Shown: piece after piece, positions 17,934 to 26,824 of the stretch
Layout: each line of letters opens with the position of its first letter
How positions within the stretch are numbered: position 1 is the first letter of the stretch
Assembly (NCBI RefSeq): GCF_965137335.1
Contig: NZ_CBCRZD010000011.1
Length of the DNA: 64,000 nucleotides
Reading direction: 5' to 3' (one strand)
Source of the DNA: Empedobacter stercoris
Lineage (GTDB): Bacteria; Bacteroidota; Bacteroidia; Flavobacteriales; Weeksellaceae
Position numbers and translations under genes: made by a program
Notes under the pieces: model-generated
What the model was told of the DNA's origin: nothing
Databases searched by the model: none
Seen by the model: the letters and a program-made list of their open reading frames with translations, nothing else

Positions 17934-17958
17934 CAGCATTACAAAACAAATTCACATC

Positions 17959-19512
17959 ATGAAAAAAATAGTTTTATCGCTGGTATTTTTAGGAGGATTA
18001 TTCACTTCTGTTCACGCCCAACAAATTGCAAAAGGAATCGTTTACGAAGATAAAAATCAAAACAATAAATTTGATAAATCTGAAAAACGCTTAGCTAACG
18101 TTCAAGTTAGTAACGGAAAACAGGTTGTTTCGACAAATGAAAAGGGAGAATATAACATTGAAATAGATGATGAAACCATTTTATTTGTTGTAAAACCTAA
18201 CAATTATAAAGTTCCGACAAACGAATTTAACCAACCTCAATTTTTTTATATTAACAAACCAAACGGTTCGCCTCAATTAGAATTTGCAGGATCTGCACCA
18301 ACTGGTAAAACGCCAAAAAGCATAGATTTCGCATTAATCCCAACACAAGAAAACGATAAATTTTCGGCTGTCATATTTGGAGATCCACAAGCTTACACAC
18401 AAGAAGAAATCGAGTATTTTTCGAAAGGAATTATTGATGATGTAAAAGGAATCAAAGGAATGGAATTTGGGATTTCGTTGGGGGATTTAGTAGGCGATGA
18501 TTTAGATCTTCATCCACCTTATATCAAGGCTGTATCTAAAGTTGGTTTGCCTTGGTACAATGTAATGGGAAACCATGACATGAATTATGATGCAAAAGAA
18601 GATCGATATTCTGATGAAACATATGAGAAAAATTTTGGCCCAAACAACTATTCTTATACGATAGGTAAAGCGCATTTTATAGTGTTAGATGATATTTTGT
18701 ATCCAGATCCTCGTGATGGAAAAAGTTATTGGGGAGGATTTCGTCCTGATCAATTAGAATTTATCAAAAATGATTTAAAATTTGTTCCAAAAGATCACTT
18801 AATCGTTTTAGCCTTTCATATTCCTTTACGAAATATACGTCCTGAGGATAGAAATCAATTATTCGGCTTGTTGAAAGAATACCCAAATACGGTTTCAATG
18901 TCAGCACATACGCACTATCAAGAGCAAATTTATTATGCAAATAATGATGGTTGGCAACAAGAAAAACCTCATCATGAATATAATGTTGGGACTACTTCGG
19001 GCGATTGGTATTCTGGTCCAAAAGATGCAAAAGGAGTGCCGACTTCTACTATGCGAGATGGAACGCCAAAAGGTTATGCATTTTTACATGTAGATGGCAA
19101 TCAATATAAATTTGACTATAAGGTAGCAAATGATAAAAAAGAGCGTCAAATAGATTTGTATCATACCCAAAAAGTAAAAGAAGGAAAGCGTAATCGTGCG
19201 TTTCTTTATGCTAATTTTTTTATGGGACACGAATCGAATACGGTTGAATATAGAGTGAATAATGGTGAATGGAAAAAAATGAAGTGGGATCCGACGGTTG
19301 ATTATAATTACATGGAAACAATTGTAAGAATTGATAAGGCCGAAATTACTAATATAGGAAATAGACCTTCTGCTCCAGAAATTTCAACACATATTTGGTC
19401 GGTTCGTTTACCTAATAAATTACAAGTTGGCACACATCAAATAGAAGTTCGTGCAACAGATTTATACGGAAACACATTCATAGAAAAATCTTCTTTTGAA
19501 GTAATTAAATAA
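17959..19512 (+). CDS. secreted calcineurin-like metallophosphoesterase with N- and C-terminal accessory domains
   Basis: A 517-residue exported phosphoesterase (signal peptide MKKIVLSLVFLGGLFTSVHAQ). Residues about 22-115 form an SdrD-B/MetallophosN-type domain (GIVYEDKNQNNKFDKSEKRL). The catalytic core (about 125-355) has the metal motifs FGDPQ, GDLVGDD, GNHD, FHIP and SAHTH. The first motif has Gln where many family members have His. A C-terminal beta domain (about 370-517) completes the three-domain type. Substrate not predictable. It stands 243 bases before a SusC/SusD pair and shares a promoter pattern with it, suggesting joint scavenging of organic phosphate. Confidence 0.88.
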   Translation: MKKIVLSLVFLGGLFTSVHAQQIAKGIVYEDKNQNNKFDKSEKRLANVQVSNGKQVVSTNEKGEYNIEIDDETILFVVKPNNYKVPTNEFNQPQFFYINKPNGSPQLEFAGSAPTGKTPKSIDFALIPTQENDKFSAVIFGDPQAYTQEEIEYFSKGIIDDVKGIKGMEFGISLGDLVGDDLDLHPPYIKAVSKVGLPWYNVMGNHDMNYDAKEDRYSDETYEKNFGPNNYSYTIGKAHFIVLDDILYPDPRDGKSYWGGFRPDQLEFIKNDLKFVPKDHLIVLAFHIPLRNIRPEDRNQLFGLLKEYPNTVSMSAHTHYQEQIYYANNDGWQQEKPHHEYNVGTTSGDWYSGPKDAKGVPTSTMRDGTPKGYAFLHVDGNQYKFDYKVANDKKERQIDLYHTQKVKEGKRNRAFLYANFFMGHESNTVEYRVNNGEWKKMKWDPTVDYNYMETIVRIDKAEITNIGNRPSAPEISTHIWSVRLPNKLQVGTHQIEVRATDLYGNTFIEKSSFEVIK

Positions 19513-19659
19513 CAAGTCTTTAGATATCTTGATAAGCTGCTTCGTTTGGAGTGGCTTTTTTTGATAAAAAATATGAAATTTATTTACGTTAAATTAAAAT
19601 CAACAAACCTTTACTTCAATGTAAAAACATCTTCAAACCCTCTATTTTAGTAATGTTAA

Positions 19660-19716
19660 CTTAAAAATCTCTTAATCCTAAGTTAAACAACTTCACAAAT
19701 AGATGAATTAGTTTTG
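19660..19716 (+). promoter_or_regulatory. three 11-bp-spaced TTAA repeats and -7 box upstream of susC
   Basis: TTAA occurs at 19661, 19672 and 19683 (contexts CTTAA, CTTAA, GTTAA), exactly 11 bp apart. The -7 box TAGTTTTG at 19709-19716 begins 26 bp from the third repeat. It is the same arrangement as upstream of the phosphoesterase gene at 17959. Confidence 0.5.
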
Positions 19717-19754
19717 TTAAAATTTTAACACATAAACAATTTATTTCCATAGAT

Positions 19755-22700
19755 ATGAAGCAATTAAAATTACCACTACTCCTACTTGGTGGATTTTTAA
19801 GTTTACACGCCAATGCTAAAACTTACGATAATACAATTTCTCATCTATCTATTTCGCACTATCAAAATCCAATAAAAGGTCAAATCATTGATCAAAATGG
19901 GTTTGGTTTAGCTGATGTAGAGATAATCATCAAAGGAACTTTATACAAAACATTTACAGATGAAAATGGTTTTTTTGAATTTTTAGCGACAAATGTTGCA
20001 CAGCCAACTTTAATCATTAATTCTTCTCAACACAAATATGTCGAATATTCGCCAAAAGATAGTTCTCAAGTAAAAGTAACTTTACAAGAAGAAGCCAATC
20101 AATTGAATGAGGTTATTGTAACGGCTTTGGGAATAAAACGTGAACAAAAAAAATTAGGATTTGCGCAACAAAATATAGGTTCGGAGGAGCTTGCTACCGC
20201 GGAAGCAAATAACTGGTCTTCTGGATTAAAAGGAAAAGTTGCTGGTCTAAATATTATTTCGGGTGGTAATGGACCAATTAATTCACAACAAATTATTTTA
20301 CGTGGATCAAACTCTATTGATCAATCTAAAAACTATGCATTAATAGTAATTGACGGCGTTCCGATGAGTACTGAAATGACATCATCTGGAAATAGCACTG
20401 CTTATATGGGTGATGATTCTCCGATTGATTTTGGAAATGGAATTTCTGATATTAACCAATCTGACATCGAAAGTGTAACCGTTTTAAAAGGACCTGCCGC
20501 TGCTGCCTTATATGGAAACAAAGCTGCAAATGGAGCTTTAATCATCACAACTAAATCTGGTAAAAAAGGAAAAAAATTAGGCTTAGAATATAAATCAACT
20601 GTTGCAATAGATGTTATAAATAATTGGCCAGATTTTCAATACGAATATGGACAAGGAGCGGGAAAAAGTTTTGACAAAAATGGTAATCCATATTATTCGT
20701 ACCAAGCTTCTGAGGATGGACCAAACACAGGAAGTACATCATCTGCTTTTGGACCAAAATTTGATGGTCAATATTTCTATCAATACGATCCAAATTTAGA
20801 AAAACAAGGCCTTGAACGAACGCTGTGGCGTCCATACAAAGACAACAGAAAAAGTTTTTGGGAAACAGGTTTTACGTTTAGCAATGCTGTAACTCTTTCG
20901 GGTGGTGATGACAAAGGAAGTATTAGAGCTTCTATTGGACATCAAAAAAATAGTTGGATTATGCCAAATACAGGCTACGAAAACTACACAGCTGCAATAA
21001 ATGGTAATTATCAAGTAAGTGATCGCATCAAAGTATCGACTGCATTAAACTATACTCGTAAAACGAGTGACAACTTACCAGGAACGGGTTACAACAACGG
21101 TTCGATTGCATATTTCATGATTTTTCAAAATCCAAACGTAGATTTGAATTGGTACAAACCAATTTGGAAAAATAATTATGATGGTGTAAAAATAATTCGT
21201 CCTTTTAGTTCGTATATGGATAATCCTTACGCAATTGCTTACGAAGCGGTTAATCCTATGAGTAGCAATCAACTTGTCGGAAATATTAGAGCTGATTTCA
21301 AGTTGAGTAACAAGTTAAGTTTAATGTTACGTCCTGCCATTAATACCTATACACAATTGCGCGAACAAAAACGTCCGTTTGATATGAATCGTACACCAAA
21401 TGGATATTACAAAAGACAAGATATTTCTAAGACAGAAACAAATATCGATTTCTTAATGAACTATACAGATAAGTGGGGTGATTTCGGTTTCAGTGCGAAT
21501 GTTGGAGGTAATAGAAAAAATTATGAATACAGAAATTTAACCGCATGGGTTGATGGATTAGCATCGCCTGGAGTGTACAAACTCGCAAATGGCTTAACTT
21601 CTCCTTTTGCAAGAACGTATGATTCAAATTTAAAAGAAAATTCATTATATGGAATGGCATCTTTTGGTTGGAAAGACATGATATTTGTCGATATCACAGG
21701 TCGTAATGATTGGAACTCTTCTGTAGCGTTAAAATACAGTTCTTTCTTTTACCCTTCTGTTTCATCAAGTTTTATTTTATCAGATCTATTCAAAATAAAA
21801 GGACCTGTCAACTATTTAAAATATCGATTATCATTTGCGAAAGTTGGTAACGGAGGTACAACAGGATGGACAAGTAGATATTATAGTCAAAGCGATTTTG
21901 CTGGATCTGCAGTTGTTCCAGGAAGATTATTTAATCCAGATATCAAACCAGAATCTACTACATCTTGGGAAACTGGTTTTGAAACATTATTATTCAAGAA
22001 AAGATTAAGTATAGATTTTACACTTTACCAACAAAGTACAAAAAATCAAATCTTCGAATTACCAAATGATATCACAACTGGATACTCGAAAAGAGTTGTA
22101 AATGGTGGTGAAATTGAAAACCGAGGAATTGAGTTAGCTGCCTCATATACACCAATTAAAACAAATGATTTCAGCTGGAAAATGACTGGAACTTGGACTA
22201 AAAATGAAAACACAGTAAAATCTTTGGTAGAAGGAATTGAGGATGATCAAATGATTTTAGGACAATCAGGAACGGTTTATCAAATTGCGAAAGTAGGAGG
22301 TTCCTCTACTGCTTTGTATGGAGAAAAATTTGTTCGCAATGAAGCTGGACAAATTATCTATGATGCAAAAACTGGTGTTCCAATCAAAAATGGACTGAAT
22401 GAATATGTTGGTGACGCTACACCAAAATGGAGAGCAGGATTCACAAACGAAATCAAATTTAAAACATTCCGATTCAGTTTTACTTTAGATGGTCAATATG
22501 GTGGAATTGTTTATTCTCAAACATATCACAAAATGATGGAACAAGGAAAATTAGCTGATTCTTTACCAGGTCGAGAAGATGGTTTTATTATTGGTGATGG
22601 AGTAGTTTTAAACCCTGATGGTACTTATTCTCAGAATACAACAAAAACTGATGTAGCGACTTATTATAAAGAATATAACCGAAGAGCAAACGTCGAATCT

Positions 22701-22958
22701 AATTCTTTCGATGCTTCATATTTAAAATTAAGAGATGTTAGTTTAACGTTCGATTTTCCTAAACGATTATTATCTAAAACAGGTTTAGAAGCTTTATCTC
22801 TAACTGTATATGGCCGCGATTTATTTACTATTAGTGATTTCCCTTTATACGACCCTGAAACAGCATCATTAAACGGAAGTACATATGTTCCTGGAGTTGA
22901 AATGGGACAAATGCCTTCAACTGCAACGTACGGAATTACATTAAAAGCTTCGTTATAA
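19755..22958 (+). CDS. SusC/RagA-family TonB-dependent outer-membrane transporter
   Basis: A 1067-residue outer-membrane beta-barrel that imports a nutrient captured by its SusD partner, powered by TonB. Signal peptide to about residue 22. Carboxypeptidase-regulatory-like domain about 40-115 (IKGQIIDQNGFGLADVEI). TonB-box-like start LNEVIVTALGIKREQK about 117-132. Plug with VLKGPAAAALYGNKAANGALIITTK about 245-270, then the barrel to the C-terminus (TYGITLKASL, ending in the typical hydrophobic alternation). The susD gene follows after 23 bases. Ligand unknown; the promoter pattern hints at phosphate-containing compounds. Confidence 0.93.
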   Translation: MKQLKLPLLLLGGFLSLHANAKTYDNTISHLSISHYQNPIKGQIIDQNGFGLADVEIIIKGTLYKTFTDENGFFEFLATNVAQPTLIINSSQHKYVEYSPKDSSQVKVTLQEEANQLNEVIVTALGIKREQKKLGFAQQNIGSEELATAEANNWSSGLKGKVAGLNIISGGNGPINSQQIILRGSNSIDQSKNYALIVIDGVPMSTEMTSSGNSTAYMGDDSPIDFGNGISDINQSDIESVTVLKGPAAAALYGNKAANGALIITTKSGKKGKKLGLEYKSTVAIDVINNWPDFQYEYGQGAGKSFDKNGNPYYSYQASEDGPNTGSTSSAFGPKFDGQYFYQYDPNLEKQGLERTLWRPYKDNRKSFWETGFTFSNAVTLSGGDDKGSIRASIGHQKNSWIMPNTGYENYTAAINGNYQVSDRIKVSTALNYTRKTSDNLPGTGYNNGSIAYFMIFQNPNVDLNWYKPIWKNNYDGVKIIRPFSSYMDNPYAIAYEAVNPMSSNQLVGNIRADFKLSNKLSLMLRPAINTYTQLREQKRPFDMNRTPNGYYKRQDISKTETNIDFLMNYTDKWGDFGFSANVGGNRKNYEYRNLTAWVDGLASPGVYKLANGLTSPFARTYDSNLKENSLYGMASFGWKDMIFVDITGRNDWNSSVALKYSSFFYPSVSSSFILSDLFKIKGPVNYLKYRLSFAKVGNGGTTGWTSRYYSQSDFAGSAVVPGRLFNPDIKPESTTSWETGFETLLFKKRLSIDFTLYQQSTKNQIFELPNDITTGYSKRVVNGGEIENRGIELAASYTPIKTNDFSWKMTGTWTKNENTVKSLVEGIEDDQMILGQSGTVYQIAKVGGSSTALYGEKFVRNEAGQIIYDAKTGVPIKNGLNEYVGDATPKWRAGFTNEIKFKTFRFSFTLDGQYGGIVYSQTYHKMMEQGKLADSLPGREDGFIIGDGVVLNPDGTYSQNTTKTDVATYYKEYNRRANVESNSFDASYLKLRDVSLTFDFPKRLLSKTGLEALSLTVYGRDLFTISDFPLYDPETASLNGSTYVPGVEMGQMPSTATYGITLKASL

Positions 22959-22981
22959 TTTACAACATTCAATTTATTAAA

Positions 22982-24433
22982 ATGAAAAAGATTTCAATCA
23001 AACTATTTTTCGCCTTAACCATTATATCAACTACTTTCTCTTGTACAAATGATTTTGAGAAAGCTAACGAAGATCCTAACTTAATCACTGAAATAAATTC
23101 TGGTTCAGTTTTAAATCCTGTTATTTATGATTTAGCAGAAAACAACGTATTAAAAAACTACGATATCACAGCGCAATTAATGCAAGTTCATTTTCCTTAT
23201 CCAAGTAATGCAATGGGACTTCATCGCTACGACGTAACCAATGGAACAGGTAATTCTACTTGGAATAATGCGTATAAAAATTTGGTAAATTTAGAAGAAA
23301 TGCTAAAAGTTTCTCAAAAAGCAGGAGATGTAAATTACGAGGCAATCGCACTTACATTACGTTCATTAGTTATTTCTAATCTAACTGATATGTTTGGTGA
23401 CGTTCCTTTTTCTGAAGCTGCAAAAGCAGAAGAAGGAATTACAAAACCAAAATTTGATCGTCAAGAAGATATTTACAACCAATTAATAAACGATTTAGAA
23501 CAAGCAAATCAATTGTATGTGACTAATTTGGGATTAAAATATGGTAGTGATATATTATTCCCAAGCAGTGAAAAAAATATCAATATTACACGTTGGAAAA
23601 AATTTACCAATTCATTAAAAATGAGATTATTGATAAGAATCTCTAATCGTGATGCTTCTGCATTAACAGAGATCAAAAAAATGATCGACAATCCGACAAC
23701 TTATCCAGTTTTCGAAAATGAATCTGAATCTGCTATCCTACAAATTTCTGGTTTAGCACCAAGTTTATCGCCTTGGCCAAGAGAACAAGATTATAGAGAT
23801 AGTCGTACATTTACCGAATTTTTTGTAGAAAAAATGAACGAAACAAACGATCCTCGTTTACCATTTTTAGTGAACAAAGCTTCTAATCTTGATGGTTCTT
23901 CTTTAGGTTATAAGGGTGTTCCTGCTGCTTATGAAGGAAATAGTTCAGATTTTAAATTTAATCCTTCATCACCGAATAATGCAATTGTTGTTGCACCTAT
24001 GAAAATTCCATTAATGACTTATGCAGAAGTAGAATTTATTAAAGCCGAAATTGCTCAAAAAGGATTAGGTGGCGATGCAAAAACACATTATGAAAATGCT
24101 GTTAGAGCAGCTGTCGTTTTGTGGACAAACTCCGAGCCCACTACAGAATTCTTAGAACACGAAAAAATAAAATACAATAATTCTTTAGAACGTATTATCG
24201 AACAAAAATATTTTGCTTTGTTCTTTACTGATTACCAACAATGGTTTGAATATAAACGTACAGGATTCCCTACTCTACCAAAAACTTCAACGATGTTGAA
24301 TGATCAGAAAATGCCTCGACGTTTACTTTATCCAACAAGTGTCAGAAATTACAACCCTGAAGGCTACCAACAGGCCATTCAACAAATGGGAGCTGACGAT
24401 ATCAATACGCGTGTTTGGTGGGATGTCAACTAA
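22982..24433 (+). CDS. SusD/RagB-like nutrient-binding outer-membrane lipoprotein
   Basis: A 483-residue surface lipoprotein, lid of the SusC barrel. A lipobox ends at about Cys21 (TISTTFSC), with acidic residues downstream as for surface-exposed lipoproteins. Helical TPR-like body: NAYKNLVNLEEMLK, RSLVISNLTDMFGDVPFSEA (the MFGDVPFSEA stretch is typical of the SusD-like type 2 group), EVEFIKAEIAQKG and a C-terminal QWFEYKRTGFP. Full length for the family. Cotranscribed with susC and followed by a strong terminator. Confidence 0.92.
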   Translation: MKKISIKLFFALTIISTTFSCTNDFEKANEDPNLITEINSGSVLNPVIYDLAENNVLKNYDITAQLMQVHFPYPSNAMGLHRYDVTNGTGNSTWNNAYKNLVNLEEMLKVSQKAGDVNYEAIALTLRSLVISNLTDMFGDVPFSEAAKAEEGITKPKFDRQEDIYNQLINDLEQANQLYVTNLGLKYGSDILFPSSEKNINITRWKKFTNSLKMRLLIRISNRDASALTEIKKMIDNPTTYPVFENESESAILQISGLAPSLSPWPREQDYRDSRTFTEFFVEKMNETNDPRLPFLVNKASNLDGSSLGYKGVPAAYEGNSSDFKFNPSSPNNAIVVAPMKIPLMTYAEVEFIKAEIAQKGLGGDAKTHYENAVRAAVVLWTNSEPTTEFLEHEKIKYNNSLERIIEQKYFALFFTDYQQWFEYKRTGFPTLPKTSTMLNDQKMPRRLLYPTSVRNYNPEGYQQAIQQMGADDINTRVWWDVN

Positions 24434-24458
24434 TTGCAGTTACATTTCATATTTTATA

Positions 24459-24488
24459 GAAAACGACCTTGTTTGCAAGGTCGTTTTC
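24459..24488 (+). terminator. intrinsic terminator after susD
   Basis: A 12-bp perfect stem with six-base loop, then a U-rich tail interrupted by one G. The symmetry is strong enough to work on both strands. Confidence 0.8.
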
Positions 24489-24523
24489 GTTTTATTTGTA
24501 CCTTACTTAAAAATTGTTAAACG

Positions 24524-24877
24524 ATGCACATTGAAGAGTTAAGAGATTTTTGTTTAGGGTTACCTTTGGTAGAAGAAAAATTCCCATTTGATCAAGCGAC
24601 ACTGGTTTTCTATATTGCAGGTAAAATGTTTTGTTTGTGTAATATTGATGAATTTGATTCAGTAAACATTAAATGTGATCCTGATAAAGCAATAGAATTA
24701 AGATCAATTTATGAAGCAGTAAATCCAGGATATCACATGAATAAAAAGCATTGGAATACTGTAAAAATCAACCAAGATGTAAAAGATACTCAACTAAAAC
24801 AATGAATAAAAGATTCATACAATTTAGTTATCTTAACTTTACCAAAAGCTAAACGTCCAGAATTATTAAACGATTAA
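24524..24877 (+). pseudogene. MmcQ/YjbR-family protein with an in-frame TGA
   Basis: The frame starting at 24524 encodes 93 residues of a YjbR-type protein (MHIEELRDFCLGLPLVEEKFPFD; CDPDKAIELRSIY; GYHMNKKHWNTV) and ends at a TGA (24803-24805). Without shifting frame, reading on gives 23 more codons with the family's normal C-terminus (KDSYNLVILTLPKAKRPELL) and a TAA at 24875-24877. One base change, for example TTA Leu to TGA, explains it. The family fold is a CyaY-like DNA-binding domain of about 115-120 residues, so the 93-residue product lacks the last strand and helix. Recent nonsense mutation or consensus error. Confidence 0.8.
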
Positions 24878-24930
24878 TTTTTTAACCTTTTCTTTTGGAA
24901 ATCTCTACAGATCTTTCCATCTTCGCAATT

Positions 24931-25015
24931 CAATGGGGTGCTAAAAATTGGCTGAGAATATACCCAAGAACATTTTGTTCTACACCTGATCCAGGTAATA
25001 CTGGCGGAGGGATTG
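24931..25015 (+). promoter_or_regulatory. TPP (thi-box) riboswitch
   Basis: The conserved aptamer is unmistakable: GGGGTGC (24935-24941), GGCTGAGAATATACCC, then ACCTGATCCAGGTAATACTGG and GGAGGGA. P1 is closed by CAAT (24931-24934) and ATTG (25012-25015). It lies 42 bases upstream of a PnuC-family gene, which identifies that gene's cargo as thiamine-related. A possible competing helix, TTGATG (25013-25018) with CATCAA (25041-25046), overlaps the 3' arm of P1 and could be part of the expression platform; this last point is inference. Confidence 0.95.
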
Positions 25016-25056
25016 ATGTTAGCAATAACTTCTATCTCCTCATCAACAAAAAAATT

Positions 25057-25644
25057 ATGATGAAGGAAATTATTTTACAAACTACTTGGTTAGAATGGCT
25101 GGGTGTTACTTTTTCAATTTTTCAAGTCCTTTTGGCGAGATTTAATAATCCTAAAAATTATCTTTTCGGAATTGCTGGGATTATTTTGACACTTTTCGTC
25201 ATGTTTAATTCGAAGCTATATGCCGAATTTACGTTAAATATTTATTATTTGATAATGAGTATTTATGGTTGGTTGTATTGGAAATACGGAAAACAAACTC
25301 ACGAAATAGAAATTACAAAAACCAATAAAAAAGAATGGAAAATTGTTTCAGGAATCGTCTTAGGTAGTTTCGGAATATTTTATTTGGTATTAACGCATTT
25401 CACAGATTCGGATGTTCCTATTTGGGATTCATTGGTTAGTGCATTTGCTTGGGCAGGCATGTGGTTGATGGCAAAACGAAAACTCGAAAATTGGATTCTT
25501 CTTAACATTAGTAATATTATTTCTATCCCGTTGATGATTCACAAAGATTTGTACCTATACGCTGTTTTATCCTTGATTTTATTCTGCGTTGCCATTTCTG
25601 GATATTTTAATTGGAAGAAAATTTTAAACCAAAACAATGCATAA
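25057..25644 (+). CDS. pnuT: PnuC-family transporter, probable thiamine transporter PnuT
   Basis: A 195-residue inner-membrane protein with about seven hydrophobic segments and PnuC landmarks (TWLEWLGVTFSIFQVLL near the start, then YYLIMSIYGWLYWKYG with the Trp-rich core). Family members move vitamins by facilitated diffusion. Control by a TPP riboswitch points to thiamine (PnuT) instead of nicotinamide riboside. I start at ATG 25057; ATG 25060 is equally possible. An in-frame TTG at 24895 would place the riboswitch inside the coding region and is rejected. The next gene overlaps its last 8 bases. Confidence 0.88.
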   Translation: MMKEIILQTTWLEWLGVTFSIFQVLLARFNNPKNYLFGIAGIILTLFVMFNSKLYAEFTLNIYYLIMSIYGWLYWKYGKQTHEIEITKTNKKEWKIVSGIVLGSFGIFYLVLTHFTDSDVPIWDSLVSAFAWAGMWLMAKRKLENWILLNISNIISIPLMIHKDLYLYAVLSLILFCVAISGYFNWKKILNQNNA

Positions 25645-26644
25645 TATCAATTCACTTCGAAAAGAATTATTGAATAAAGAAACGTTCAACCAAACGGTTC
25701 TCGATTATATTTACAATCAGAATTGGTTGAATATCTGGGTACCAAAACAATATAACGGACTTGGGTTACCTTTTTCCGAAGGATTAAAAATTCTTCAATC
25801 AGTTGCTAAAATTGATGGAAGTTTAGGCTGGTTTGTTACCTTATGTAGTGGCGCAAATTATTTTTCAAGAAATCTTCAACCCAATATTGCATTTGATTTA
25901 TTTTCTACTCAAAAAACTTGTTTCGGCGGTAGTGGTATGTTGGGAGGTACGGCAGAAAAGATAGGAGAAAATTATATCATAAATGGTTTGTGGCATTATG
26001 CAACTGGCGCGCCTTACCTCACTCATTTTACAATAAATGCGAAAATTTTAGAGAAAGGAAAAGAAGTTCTTGATGAAAACAATGAGCCAAAATTCATCTC
26101 TTTCATTTTAGATAAATCACAAGTACAATTAATTTCGACATGGAAATCAATGGGGATGATTGCAACTTCCTCTCATAGTTTCGAGGTTAAAAATCAAGTC
26201 GTTCATCAAGATTATAGCTTTATTTACAATCATTTTTACAGTGATGATTTAGTCGAAAAAGTGCCATTTAGAATTTTTGCAGATTTAACTTTATTGGTTA
26301 ATTATATCGGAATGGCGGAACATTTTATTGAAAAAAGTATAGAAATTATACCTTCAAATCAACTTTCTAACTTTGATAAATTTCTAAAAAACTGTACGTC
26401 AAAATCTAATGAATATGCTAAACATATAGAAGATTTATTAGCCAATAATTCTTTTATTTTAGATAAAATAGACACTGAAATTCATGCTTTTGGAATTGAG
26501 ACCGTAGCACAGATTACACAACATATCATATCAATTTATCCACAGCTTGGTATAAAAGCCTCAAAATCAAATGAAGAAATTAATCAAATTTTTCGAGATT
26601 ATTTTACAGCAACTCAACATCGAAATTTCAGACAAGTAATTTAA
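25637..26644 (+). CDS. acyl-CoA dehydrogenase-like flavoprotein
   Basis: A 335-residue protein resembling the acyl-CoA dehydrogenase/flavin monooxygenase (HsaA-like) superfamily. The N-terminal helical domain contains WLNIWVPKQYNGLGLPFSEGLKIL, then DGSLGWFVTLCSGANYF and a middle beta domain (GGSGMLGGTAEKIGENYIINGLWHYATGA, about 95-125; W.SMGM.ATSSHSFEV about 170-185). It is shorter than typical members (about 380), mainly in the C-terminal helical domain. It overlaps the thiamine transporter gene by 8 bases, so it is translated from the riboswitch-controlled message. Substrate unknown. Confidence 0.78.
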   Translation: MHNINSLRKELLNKETFNQTVLDYIYNQNWLNIWVPKQYNGLGLPFSEGLKILQSVAKIDGSLGWFVTLCSGANYFSRNLQPNIAFDLFSTQKTCFGGSGMLGGTAEKIGENYIINGLWHYATGAPYLTHFTINAKILEKGKEVLDENNEPKFISFILDKSQVQLISTWKSMGMIATSSHSFEVKNQVVHQDYSFIYNHFYSDDLVEKVPFRIFADLTLLVNYIGMAEHFIEKSIEIIPSNQLSNFDKFLKNCTSKSNEYAKHIEDLLANNSFILDKIDTEIHAFGIETVAQITQHIISIYPQLGIKASKSNEEINQIFRDYFTATQHRNFRQVI

Positions 26645-26685
26645 ATATATCTCTCTATTTATCTATATTTGTCAATATTTTATTA

Positions 26686-26757
26686 GGCTGCGTAATTTAA
26701 TGGATAGAATATCAGATTCCGGTTCTGACAGTATGAGTTCGAATCTCATCGTGGTCA
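26686..26757 (+). tRNA. tRNA-Arg (anticodon CCG)
   Basis: A full cloverleaf can be folded. Acceptor arms are 26686-26692 and 26750-26756 (three G-U pairs). The anticodon stem is TCAGA/TCTGA with loop TTCCGGT, giving anticodon CCG. The T arm is ATGAG-TTCGAAT-CTCAT. The 3' CCA is not encoded. It reads the CGG arginine codon. Confidence 0.92.
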
Positions 26758-26800
26758 CAAAATAAAATTTCAAAACACATCTAATTCAAGTTTCAAGTTT

Positions 26801-26808
26801 TACCTTTG
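26801..26808 (+). promoter_or_regulatory. -7 box TACCTTTG upstream of the TauE/SafE gene
   Basis: Fits TAnnTTTG and lies 16 bases before the TTG start at 26825, after the tRNA. Confidence 0.45.
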
Positions 26809-26824
26809 CCAAAATTTTTCAGTT

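Noticed and set aside
19535..19562. Hairpin after the phosphoesterase gene as a terminator
   Set aside because: Only AAGC/GCTT plus two further pairs with an internal mismatch; too weak to call.
24803..24805. Reassignment of TGA as a sense codon or selenocysteine
   Set aside because: TGA ends several intact genes, no selenocysteine insertion signal is visible, and other interrupted genes use TAG and TAA.
24895..25056. N-terminal extension of the PnuT protein from a TTG codon
   Set aside because: It would be translated through the TPP riboswitch aptamer and gives no membrane or signal sequence.
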